Positions 52,951-60,470 of a DNA stretch of 64,000 bases are shown here, piece after piece (the first letter of the stretch is position 1; every line of letters begins with the position of its first letter). The stretch lies in contig JAFWRO010000007.1 of NCBI GenBank assembly GCA_017519885.1, positions 1 to 64,000 on the forward strand, in the 5' to 3' direction. Position numbers and translations under genes: made by a program. Below the pieces are notes generated by a model, which was not told the origin of the DNA, did no database searches, and was given only the letters and a program-made list of their open reading frames with translations. The stretch is from Liminaster sp017519885. Lineage in GTDB: Bacteria > Bacteroidota > Bacteroidia > Bacteroidales > UBA3663.

Positions 52951-53346
52951 TTACTTCTTCTTTGGAGCTGCACCAGCCTTAGGACGCTTTGCACCGTACT
53001 TTGAACGACGCTGAGTGCGACCATTTACGCCGGCGGTATCCAACGTGCCGCGCACAATGTGATAACGTACACCTGGAAGGTCCTTCACACGACCGCCACG
53101 TACCATGACGATTGAGTGCTCCTGAAGGTTGTGACCCTCGCCCGGAATGTAGGCATTAACTTCCTTGCCGTTAGTCAAACGTACACGTGCCACCTTACGC
53201 ATAGCAGAATTAGGTTTCTTAGGAGTTGTGGTGTAAACACGAGTACAAACGCCACGACGCTGTGGGCATGATGCCAGGGCCGGTGACTTGCTCTTGTCTT
53301 CCAGAACTACGCGACCTTTTCTTACTAACTGTTGAATAGTAGGCAT
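52951..53346 (-). CDS. rpsL: 30S ribosomal protein S12
   Basis: 131 residues at the decoding centre. TTPKKPNSAMRKVARVRL and GGRVKDLPGVRYHIVRG are both of wild-type form, keeping the lysines whose changes give streptomycin resistance. First gene of the supercluster, with a leader of about 90 nt. Confidence 0.98.
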   Translation of the reverse strand: MPTIQQLVRKGRVVLEDKSKSPALASCPQRRGVCTRVYTTTPKKPNSAMRKVARVRLTNGKEVNAYIPGEGHNLQEHSIVMVRGGRVKDLPGVRYHIVRGTLDTAGVNGRTQRRSKYGAKRPKAGAAPKKK

Positions 53347-53444
53347 TTTGTTTTTACTTTTAGACGATAATTTGTTTGTTTAACTCTCATGCAAAATCAT
53401 TTCACCTCGGGCTCTCTTCGCCCTCGCGTGCGATTTAGCGGGTG

Positions 53445-53474
53445 CAAAGATAGAAAATATTTCTCAAACTACAA
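53445..53474 (-). promoter_or_regulatory. Promoter of the rpsL supercluster
   Basis: The minus strand has TATCTTTG at 53445-53452 and TTG at 53472-53474 (19-nt spacer). The 20 nt from the box into the start region (53434-53453) are identical to the tRNA promoter at 799-818. Confidence 0.8.
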
Positions 53475-53766
53475 TGGATTGCGCATCAATTTCTTTAAAA
53501 CTTTTTCACTTTTCGCCACATTCGGCATATCCACATGGCATTTTTCGAGGGTCAAAGTGTAAAAATGTAGAATTCAAAGATGCGCTAACTCGTTCAATTT
53601 GAATTTAAAAGACCCGCTCTCCCATCCTACATCGCATTCGTTTTCCATAGTTCCACAATGCCGTTACTTCAACCAATTTTCAATCAAAATGACAAGCAAA
53701 AACAACGCAAAATAGCCCCCAAAATGATGTTCGCCTCTTGTTTCCTGCAGTTTTTTGCATCAAAAG
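53475..53766. other. Intergenic stretch without recognisable element
   Basis: About 290 bp between two divergent promoters. It is A+T-rich, and I see no gene, repeat or clear hairpin in it. Confidence 0.5.
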
Positions 53767-53797
53767 TTGCAAGCAAAAGTAATTATTCATATATTTG
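53767..53797 (+). promoter_or_regulatory. Promoter of the secreted discoidin-like protein gene
   Basis: TTG at 53767-53769, a 20-nt spacer and TATATTTG at 53790-53797. The leader is about 25 nt. Confidence 0.7.
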
Positions 53798-53827
53798 CAC
53801 ACGAAACATAAAAAAACGACTACCGAT

Positions 53828-54598
53828 ATGAAGAAAGCCTTTTTCACCATGCTCGTTTTGTTCGCCGGAACATCTGTCCTTTCGGCCCAGAACGTCATCA
53901 CCACTCCTGTCGATAGCGACCTGTTCCCCACCGTAGGCAACATGTTCGATTTCTCGCCGAAGGCCATTCAGGCGTTCAAGGACAGAGAAGCGAAATATGC
54001 CCAGGTCCTGAAGGATTACGAAGCTGGAAGGGCTACGCAGGAGCAGCTTGAGGCCGCAGAATACGACGATACCTTCGCCGATGTCTACGACATCCTCGGA
54101 GGCGGATGCAGCTTCTATTGCGGATGCCAGTACGACACGGTCATCTGCTCGTCATTCCTTCCGCCCCAAGGCAGTCGCACCTACGAAGCCTACGAAGCCG
54201 CCGACCTTTCCTACGAAACTGCTTGGGTGGAAGGCAAGGCAGGCAACGGAATCGGCGAATGGATCGAATATCAGTTCCCCGCCAACAATCCACGCATCAC
54301 CACCATCATTGTCTGCACCGGATATATCCGCACCCGTAAAGCATGGGAGGAGAACGGCCGTGTCAAGAAGTTGGAGGTCAGCGTCAACGGCAAGAAACTC
54401 ACCACTTTGCATCTCGACGACATCTATGCCGAGCAGACCTTCGACGTGGGTGAGATAGGCTGGTCTCGCGAAGAGGGCACCGACCCCGGCACCGACCCGA
54501 TCAAGATACGCTTCACCATCGTCGATGTCTATCCCGGAACAAAGTATTCCGACACCGCCATTTCCGAAATCTATTTCGATGGCATCGATGTCCATTGA
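53828..54598 (+). CDS. Secreted protein with NADase-type glycan-binding (discoidin-like) domain
   Basis: A 256-residue protein with a signal peptide at residues 1-20 (MKKAFFTMLVLFAGTSVLSA). A charged helix (about 45-75) and a Cys-rich stretch (GGGCSFYCGCQYD) come next. Then the domain ETAWVEGKAGNGIGEWIEYQ, GYIRTRKAWEENGRVKKLEV, which resembles the glycan-binding domain named after translocated NADases. No catalytic domain is attached, so it probably binds a surface or host glycan. The start at MKKAFF is chosen for its signal peptide. Confidence 0.7.
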   Translation: MKKAFFTMLVLFAGTSVLSAQNVITTPVDSDLFPTVGNMFDFSPKAIQAFKDREAKYAQVLKDYEAGRATQEQLEAAEYDDTFADVYDILGGGCSFYCGCQYDTVICSSFLPPQGSRTYEAYEAADLSYETAWVEGKAGNGIGEWIEYQFPANNPRITTIIVCTGYIRTRKAWEENGRVKKLEVSVNGKKLTTLHLDDIYAEQTFDVGEIGWSREEGTDPGTDPIKIRFTIVDVYPGTKYSDTAISEIYFDGIDVH

Positions 54599-54682
54599 TA
54601 CTATCTTTACGCTGGCGCGTGCGTGTTTAAAATAGGACGCGCACATACGACGCGCACACGCATAAAACCCTCAAAAATAAAA

Positions 54683-54717
54683 CACGCCCCGGCATTCCAT
54701 CGGAACACCGGGGCGTT
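54683..54717. terminator. Bidirectional terminator
   Basis: An 8-bp G+C stem (CGCCCCGG with CCGGGGCG), extended by flanking A-T pairs, encloses a smaller TTCC/GGAA pairing. It lies between convergent genes ending at 54598 and 54773. Confidence 0.85.
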
Positions 54718-54772
54718 ACTTTCAAAAACCTATCTATTAATGATTGTAAGTTAATAACACATACACACACAA

Positions 54773-55171
54773 TTACTTGCTGGCAAGACCCTCCTCTTTG
54801 AGCAGGTTGTCCAGGCCCTTGTTCCTCAGCGAGTTGTTCATCAGAGCAAGGTACTTGCGATACTGAACTTCGTCAAGGTACTTGTGAGCGAAAGCAAGGT
54901 TGATATTCAGGGCTTTCTGCATACGAGCGCCGCGCTTCTCTACCTTGGTACGCTCCAGACGCTTCACCGAATAGCCGAAGTTATCCGATGCATATCCCAT
55001 CACATCCATCTGATCCGCAGAAAGGTTCAGATAACGTGACAAAGAACGCATGTTAATATTGAAATCGTAGTTTATAGGAGTTACATTGTTTACAGTATCA
55101 AGTTTCTCCTGGGCATTTATATTTGCAGCGGCCATCATGATGGCTGCGACTGCGATAATCATCTTTTTCAT
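54773..55171 (-). CDS. Secreted protein of unknown function
   Basis: A 132-residue protein with a clear signal peptide (MKKMIIAVAAIMMAAANINA, then QEK). The mature part is helical and basic: MRSLSRYLNLSADQMDVMGY, then RLERTKVEKRGARMQKALNINLAF and KYLALMNNSLRNKGLDNLL. I do not recognise a family; the helical repeats faintly recall Spy-type periplasmic proteins. It lies 58 nt after the small membrane peptide, with a shared promoter. Confidence 0.65.
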   Translation of the reverse strand: MKKMIIAVAAIMMAAANINAQEKLDTVNNVTPINYDFNINMRSLSRYLNLSADQMDVMGYASDNFGYSVKRLERTKVEKRGARMQKALNINLAFAHKYLDEVQYRKYLALMNNSLRNKGLDNLLKEEGLASK

Positions 55172-55229
55172 AATTAAATTTTTAATACCTTAAATAAATT
55201 AAACAATAAAAGTTAATAATACAAATCAA

Positions 55230-55313
55230 TTAAAATACAATTGATAAAAACAACCAAGCAAGCAGCAAGTACACTGCCATGGTAGCACCCATTGAAATAA
55301 AAAGTTTTTTCAT
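55230..55313 (-). CDS. Probable 27-residue single-span membrane peptide
   Basis: The minus strand reads MKKLFISMGATMAVYLLLAW followed by LFLSIVF and TAA. It has two N-terminal lysines and a single hydrophobic span, the layout of small membrane proteins. TAAGGT precedes the ATG, and a similar TAAGGT precedes the next gene. Too short for usual gene callers; coding status is inferred from start context and composition. Confidence 0.5.
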   Translation of the reverse strand: MKKLFISMGATMAVYLLLAWLFLSIVF

Positions 55314-55440
55314 ACCTTAAATTGTTTTTTAAAATTGTTAAAAATACTAAGCAATTAATAAACGCGATAAAAGTAGTTTGTAGTCTCTTTTGTCTTTTTG
55401 TTTTTGTTTTGTCTTTGTAGTTTCTTTGTTTTTGACGCTG

Positions 55441-55474
55441 CAAAGGTACGGGGTTTTTCGTTTACTCAATCAAA
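55441..55474 (-). promoter_or_regulatory. Promoter upstream of the membrane peptide
   Basis: The minus strand has TACCTTTG at 55441-55448 and TTTG at 55471-55474, spacer 22 nt, slightly long. The leader of about 120 nt is rich in TTTTTG/GTCTTTG repeats. Confidence 0.55.
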
Positions 55475-55583
55475 AAAGGGCCAAAATCGTGCAATCGGTT
55501 GCTCTCGGAGCCTCGTTTTGGGCATTTTTGATAATTGTGACTGGCAAATAAAAGGTCTAAAAATAGAAAAACGAACGCAAAAT

Positions 55584-55618
55584 GCCCTCATCCGAAACAA
55601 AAAGTTCGTGATGAGGGC
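55584..55618 (-). terminator. Terminator of the carbohydrate-degradation operon
   Basis: A 9-bp stem GCCCTCATC/GATGAGGGC with an inner CGAA/TTCG pairing, followed on the minus strand by ATTTTGCG. It lies 25 nt after the GH115 stop. Confidence 0.8.
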
Positions 55619-55642
55619 CATATATTAATAATGTGTTACCAA

Positions 55643-57973
55643 CTAACGCACGCAAATCTGGTCCAGGACGATACCTTCATAAGGCGTTTTGAGCCTCAAA
55701 ATCTGCTTTTTCCCGCGTTTGCAGGGCAATTTGACGCACTTCACAGCCTGGTTACGGAGCACATTTTGCTTCCATTCCTCACTTCGACCCACAGTGCGGT
55801 AATCTACCGAACAGTATTCTTTCGCATCGAGCGACACTTCGACTGCGAGGTGTTCATCATCGACGGGATGCGTGGGCAGCAAATGGAGTTCCACGGTCAA
55901 AGAATCGGCATCCTTGGGCGCTGTGAACGTATAGGTCACCTCCTCGTTGGGCAGAAGCAGGATGGCTTTCCCTGCATAGCCCAGCCCCTCACAAGGCGCA
56001 TAGCGTCCTTTGGCATCGGTTCCCTCCCATTGGGCAATAGAGTTTGCCTCTTCAGGCCACGGTTCGTCCACCTGGGTATGCTCCACAGGCTCGAAGACGC
56101 TCAGTTTACGCGGTTTGTAGTCCATGATGCGGTTCCATTTGCCGTTGTTGTGGATTCCCTCGTTGTAGATTTGCGTCAGATGCACGATGCTGTCGAAGGC
56201 GGCATCGCTCCGCTCCCACTCCATCAGGCCGTGTCGTGCATATTGGGCAAAGAGCAATTTGCGATTCATCTGGTCAGCAGCCTGCACAGGATATTTCACC
56301 AGTTGGAAATAAGCGTCCTTCCTATCCTCGGGGATACGCTTGTCAATCGCCTCGGCATTGTCCGAAAGGCGCTGATAGTCTTTGAGGCGCTGCTTGACGT
56401 AGTTTTTGCTCCATGGCAGGTCGCGAACTGTGCCCCAATATCGTTTGTCAGCCTCCTCGGTGCGTGTACCGCCCAGGAACTCGGGTTTACGCACAAAAGC
56501 CAGTCTGAACGATTCATCCATCATCGCCTGGAGGTCTTTCGATAGTTCTTTGCCGAATTCACGGGCATAGAACTGTCGCGCGTGCTCCATCACGCCCATC
56601 TTGTTCACCTTGTCGATGTCCCAAGCCATGTCCATGAAAAGTTCTATCTGATACTCTGCCGGCTTGATGTCGCCCACGTTGAGGATCCAGATCTTCTTAA
56701 TGCCCTTGTCATAGGCCAGCTTCATCTGCTGGTAAAGCAAGGCTGGGCTGAACGTGCCGAGCCAAAGATAATCGTGCGGACGCCCCCAATAGGAAACATG
56801 GTAATAGATGCCATTGCCTCCCTGTCGTGCAGCCTCAGCCTCGGTGGGGAAATGTCGGATATATCCATAATTGTCGTCACACCACATCAGGCAGACGTCC
56901 TCTGGCACTTCCAGGCCCGCGTGGTAGATGTCGAGCACCTCCTTATATGGGATGAAGACCTGTGGCACCTGAGTTACATCTTCGTTGACGTATTGTTTCA
57001 AGAGTTGACGCTGGTCAGCAATAGCTCGCTTGAGCACAGCCTTCTGTTCCTCTACTCCTTTGGCTCCAAGCATACCGCTGTCATGCACGCCACGCATACC
57101 GATGGTATAGAGTATCTCCTGACCTGCGACCTCCTTCATACGGTCTTCCCAAAAGCGATAGACCTCAGCCGAATTGTTCACATAGTCATAATCTCCCACA
57201 CCACGGCGAGGCCATTCTCCTGCTGGGCTGGTGGCCATAGGCTCGCAATGACTACCTCCCATATAGATGCCATAGCGGGCAGCCGCCTCACGGTTGCCAG
57301 GTACGAGGAAGAAAGGTACCGTGACTTCATGCATGGCGGGCCAGATGGTATTGGCACGCAGACGAAGCAGCAGTTCGAAGACCTTTGCGTAGGTCTTCGG
57401 TCCTATTTGTCCCGCCACGTCTGTCGGTTCATAGTTTTGCGAACTCCAAGGCATCAGTCCCCAATCCTCATCGTTGATGAAGATGCCACGGAAAGGCACG
57501 TCTGGTTTCTGGTCAATCGTTGTACCTTCGGCGACGCGCAGTTCTTTCTGCTTGCGTGCAGTTGCATCTGCCCACCATTCCCAAGGAGAGACACCCAGCA
57601 AGCGCGACACCTCCAACAGGCCATAGGCCATACCATGTGCATCTGAGGCGTTGAGAGTCAGGTTTCCATCTTTGGCTTCCAGACGGAAATGTTCCCAACC
57701 TTCGAGCGTATCGTTGCCCATCAAGATGACGTGTCCCTTCGCAGCAGCGCTGTCAAGGGTGGCAGCGATATGCAGTTCTGCATCGAGCACCGTGGCAAAA
57801 TCATATGCAAGTAATTCCAAAGCCGTTTTCACCACAGGCGCAACGCCAGCCGTATCACATTGGATATAGATGGGATCGCCCTGCTTCGCTACGAAGTCCT
57901 GTTGTGACCCATTGCCGCAGCCCGTCAGCAAACCGATTGCCGTAAGCGACAAAAATAGAAATGAATGCTTCAT
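55643..57973 (-). CDS. GH115 alpha-glucuronidase, lipoprotein
   Basis: A 776-residue enzyme removing (4-O-methyl)-glucuronic acid side groups from xylan or arabinogalactan/pectin. Signal with lipobox LLTGC at residues 15-19, so it is probably surface or periplasm anchored. GH115 landmarks: FRGIFINDEDWGLMPW, RLRANTIWPAMHE, MGGSHCEPM, MWCDDNYGYIRHFP, and HVSYWGRPHDYLW. The C-terminal beta-sandwich completes the usual architecture, though shorter than many. It follows GH28 by 12 nt. Confidence 0.93.
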   Translation of the reverse strand: MKHSFLFLSLTAIGLLTGCGNGSQQDFVAKQGDPIYIQCDTAGVAPVVKTALELLAYDFATVLDAELHIAATLDSAAAKGHVILMGNDTLEGWEHFRLEAKDGNLTLNASDAHGMAYGLLEVSRLLGVSPWEWWADATARKQKELRVAEGTTIDQKPDVPFRGIFINDEDWGLMPWSSQNYEPTDVAGQIGPKTYAKVFELLLRLRANTIWPAMHEVTVPFFLVPGNREAAARYGIYMGGSHCEPMATSPAGEWPRRGVGDYDYVNNSAEVYRFWEDRMKEVAGQEILYTIGMRGVHDSGMLGAKGVEEQKAVLKRAIADQRQLLKQYVNEDVTQVPQVFIPYKEVLDIYHAGLEVPEDVCLMWCDDNYGYIRHFPTEAEAARQGGNGIYYHVSYWGRPHDYLWLGTFSPALLYQQMKLAYDKGIKKIWILNVGDIKPAEYQIELFMDMAWDIDKVNKMGVMEHARQFYAREFGKELSKDLQAMMDESFRLAFVRKPEFLGGTRTEEADKRYWGTVRDLPWSKNYVKQRLKDYQRLSDNAEAIDKRIPEDRKDAYFQLVKYPVQAADQMNRKLLFAQYARHGLMEWERSDAAFDSIVHLTQIYNEGIHNNGKWNRIMDYKPRKLSVFEPVEHTQVDEPWPEEANSIAQWEGTDAKGRYAPCEGLGYAGKAILLLPNEEVTYTFTAPKDADSLTVELHLLPTHPVDDEHLAVEVSLDAKEYCSVDYRTVGRSEEWKQNVLRNQAVKCVKLPCKRGKKQILRLKTPYEGIVLDQICVR

Positions 57974-57985
57974 TGTTGTGTGTTA

Positions 57986-59374
57986 TCAATATGTTTTTCT
58001 CAAAATGCCATCTCTCGAAGTGACAAAGTCTGCATTCTTGATCGTGACATTCTCCACATTATTTATATTAGTAGCATATTTGGTCACCAGTTCCACCTTG
58101 AGGTTCTCGATCGCCACATTGCGGATAGGCAGGTGTTCGTCACCGTTCAGGTCGATGGCAATGCCTACCGAGTCGCATTCCAGATCCCTGATGTGCAGGC
58201 CGTCAATCTCGGTATAGACCGTATCATAATCGGGCAGTTTACGCCATTGGTAGAGCACGTCGGTATCGACAGCCACCAGTCGTTGAGCCGAACGCACCTG
58301 AGCTCGCTCCATGTAGATGTTCTTCACGAAACCACCACGTCGGTGATTGGTCTTCACGTAAAACACGGCCTTCACATCGCCTACGGCCCTGCAATCGTGC
58401 ATCCAAACGTTCCGCACGCCTCCCGACATTTCCGAACCGATGCCGAGCAGTACATGTCCATCTTCCACCACGCAGTTCCTTACCACAATGTTCTCAGTGG
58501 GCTTGTTCAGCCGCCAAGCGTCCTGGTTACGACCTGCCTTGATCACCACAGCGTCATCACCCTGGTTGAAGTGGCAGTTCTCGACCAACAGATTGCTTGT
58601 CATGTCGATGTCGATGCCGTCGTTGTTGTGGCCATGGGCATAAACATCGAGGCCACGCACCACGCCCTCATTGCACATATAGAGATGGATGGTCCAGAAT
58701 GGGCTTTCGCGAATCTTGAAGTCCTCAAGCACGATGTTCTTGCAGCGATTGAACTGTATCAGATGGGGCCGCATGTTGCTCTCTGGCAGATCCGTCAGCC
58801 GACGTTCTTCCACAGGAGTCAGTTCCGAGCACCAGCGATAAAGTTCACGCGTGGCATCCTGATGAGCCTGTGGTCGTTTGAACCACACCTTCCACAAGTC
58901 CATCTTCGGTGCCAACGTTCCTGTGCCCGAAATCTTGATGTTCTTGCATTCGAAAGCATAGATTAAAGGCGAGTAGTTGTAGCACTCCACACCCTCCCAA
59001 GTAGTGAAGACTGCGGGCAAATAATCTGCCGGATTATCCGTAAAGACCAACCGAGCCCCTTCTTCCAGATGCAGATCCACGTTATCCATCAGGTGAATCG
59101 GCCCTGTAATCCACTCTCCCGCAGGCACAACAACGTGTCCACCACCCGCCTTGTTGCAGGCTTTGATGGCCTTGGCAATTGCCTTTGTGCTCACCGTCTT
59201 TCCATCCGCTTTGGCGCCAAACTTCTTGATGTTGAAGTCCTTCGTTGGATAGATGAACTCATGGATTGACGCCATTTCGAATGGAGCATCCTTAATCTCC
59301 ACAATCTTATATTCCTGTGCCCAACATCCTACGCTCATCAATAATGCAACAGTCAATAATGCAATCTTTCTCAT
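57986..59374 (-). CDS. GH28 polygalacturonase-type pectinase
   Basis: A 462-residue secreted beta-helix enzyme. Signal peptide 1-19 (ending GCWAQ). Catalytic region: GLDVYAHGHNNDGIDIDM with the acid Asp, then NQGDDAVVIKAGRN with the Asp pair. GH28 members act on polygalacturonan, rhamnogalacturonan or xylogalacturonan; the neighbours favour rhamnogalacturonan. 46 nt after the esterase gene. Confidence 0.93.
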   Translation of the reverse strand: MRKIALLTVALLMSVGCWAQEYKIVEIKDAPFEMASIHEFIYPTKDFNIKKFGAKADGKTVSTKAIAKAIKACNKAGGGHVVVPAGEWITGPIHLMDNVDLHLEEGARLVFTDNPADYLPAVFTTWEGVECYNYSPLIYAFECKNIKISGTGTLAPKMDLWKVWFKRPQAHQDATRELYRWCSELTPVEERRLTDLPESNMRPHLIQFNRCKNIVLEDFKIRESPFWTIHLYMCNEGVVRGLDVYAHGHNNDGIDIDMTSNLLVENCHFNQGDDAVVIKAGRNQDAWRLNKPTENIVVRNCVVEDGHVLLGIGSEMSGGVRNVWMHDCRAVGDVKAVFYVKTNHRRGGFVKNIYMERAQVRSAQRLVAVDTDVLYQWRKLPDYDTVYTEIDGLHIRDLECDSVGIAIDLNGDEHLPIRNVAIENLKVELVTKYATNINNVENVTIKNADFVTSRDGILRKTY

Positions 59375-59420
59375 AATGATTCTCTTTCCGCTTTTGTATA
59401 TTAAAATAATGTGTGGGCTC

Positions 59421-60224
59421 TTATTTTAACATTGCCTCAGCATAACGCTTACCAAGTTCGATGGCAGCTTCACGGCTGAAATGAGGATCGCCAGGATTGT
59501 CGGGCATACGATAATCCAATCCATTGCTCGTGACTTTTCGGCAATTAGGCACTTCGCGGGTTAGGCGGTCGAGGGTGCCGTGATTGAATGCATCGATCTT
59601 GGTCGAATCCTCCCATGCCCATTGCCCAACTTCGCCCACTACGACAGGCACTTCGTCACCCACGCCCAGACCATTTCTAAGTGCAGCAATCATCTTCGAA
59701 AATCGCTCCACATAGATATCTCCAGCCGTTCCATTCGTGATGTCTGTCTCACCCTGGTGCCAAACAATGCCTTTCAACTTACCATACTGCAAGGCAGGGA
59801 CAGCTCTCACCAGCGCCGAATCGAGATACGACACAAGGCTATCTCCACCCACCTGCCATGATTTGAGGGCACTGCCTCCACGCGCATTCTGCACCAGCAA
59901 AACCTTACGCCCCGTCTTCTGATAGATAGCGGGACCGAACCCCACACCGGGACCAATCAACTGCATGCTAATGTCTTTGCGGATGTTGCTGTAACGATTG
60001 AGTGGAGCGACAGCAGGTTCTGGAACAAGTTCGGCATTCAGCAACCAAACACCCTCGAGAACGTTCAACGTATCCTCGGGAAGAAAATAACCTCGTCCTG
60101 CACAATTTGACTGACCAATAAGCAGATAGATGTCATAATCATCGTTGTCATTGCAAGCGCCGAATAGAATAGCACAAACTGCTGCACACAGGCAGAAGCT
60201 AACATTTTTTACAAGTCTTTTCAT
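59421..60224 (-). CDS. Sialate O-acetylesterase-like SGNH esterase (CE6 type), lipoprotein
   Basis: 267 residues. The start MKRLVKNVSFCLCAAVCAIL gives a signal with lipobox-like LFGAC. The SGNH block IYLLIGQSNCAGRGYF holds the nucleophile Ser. GIVWHQGETD and a late DPHFS with the Asp-His pair follow. It probably removes acetyl groups from pectin or hemicellulose. First gene after a promoter at 60297-60328. Confidence 0.88.
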   Translation of the reverse strand: MKRLVKNVSFCLCAAVCAILFGACNDNDDYDIYLLIGQSNCAGRGYFLPEDTLNVLEGVWLLNAELVPEPAVAPLNRYSNIRKDISMQLIGPGVGFGPAIYQKTGRKVLLVQNARGGSALKSWQVGGDSLVSYLDSALVRAVPALQYGKLKGIVWHQGETDITNGTAGDIYVERFSKMIAALRNGLGVGDEVPVVVGEVGQWAWEDSTKIDAFNHGTLDRLTREVPNCRKVTSNGLDYRMPDNPGDPHFSREAAIELGKRYAEAMLK

Positions 60225-60296
60225 AATGACAGTAGTGTTCCTATAAAAAGAAGAAGTCAAAAAGTAAATTAAGTATTTCTTGAAAATTATTTGCCG

Positions 60297-60328
60297 CAAA
60301 GGTAATTATTTTATTTCAATCTGCCAAA
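60297..60328 (-). promoter_or_regulatory. Promoter of esterase-GH28-GH115
   Basis: The minus strand has TACCTTTG at 60297-60304 and TTTG at 60325-60328, spacer 20 nt. It separates these three genes from GH2-GH106 upstream. The rest of the 246-nt gap shows nothing else. Confidence 0.7.
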
Positions 60329-60470
60329 TTTTCTCCAAATTTTCCCTAAAAAACAAATAAAAACTGCGCAGGGGGAGGAATGTCCGCAGATTGTCCAATG
60401 CAGCCCACCCAAAAATCTTAGTCCAACGAAATATGAAAGCCACCTTCATCCTCGGCTCAATTTCGAACAG

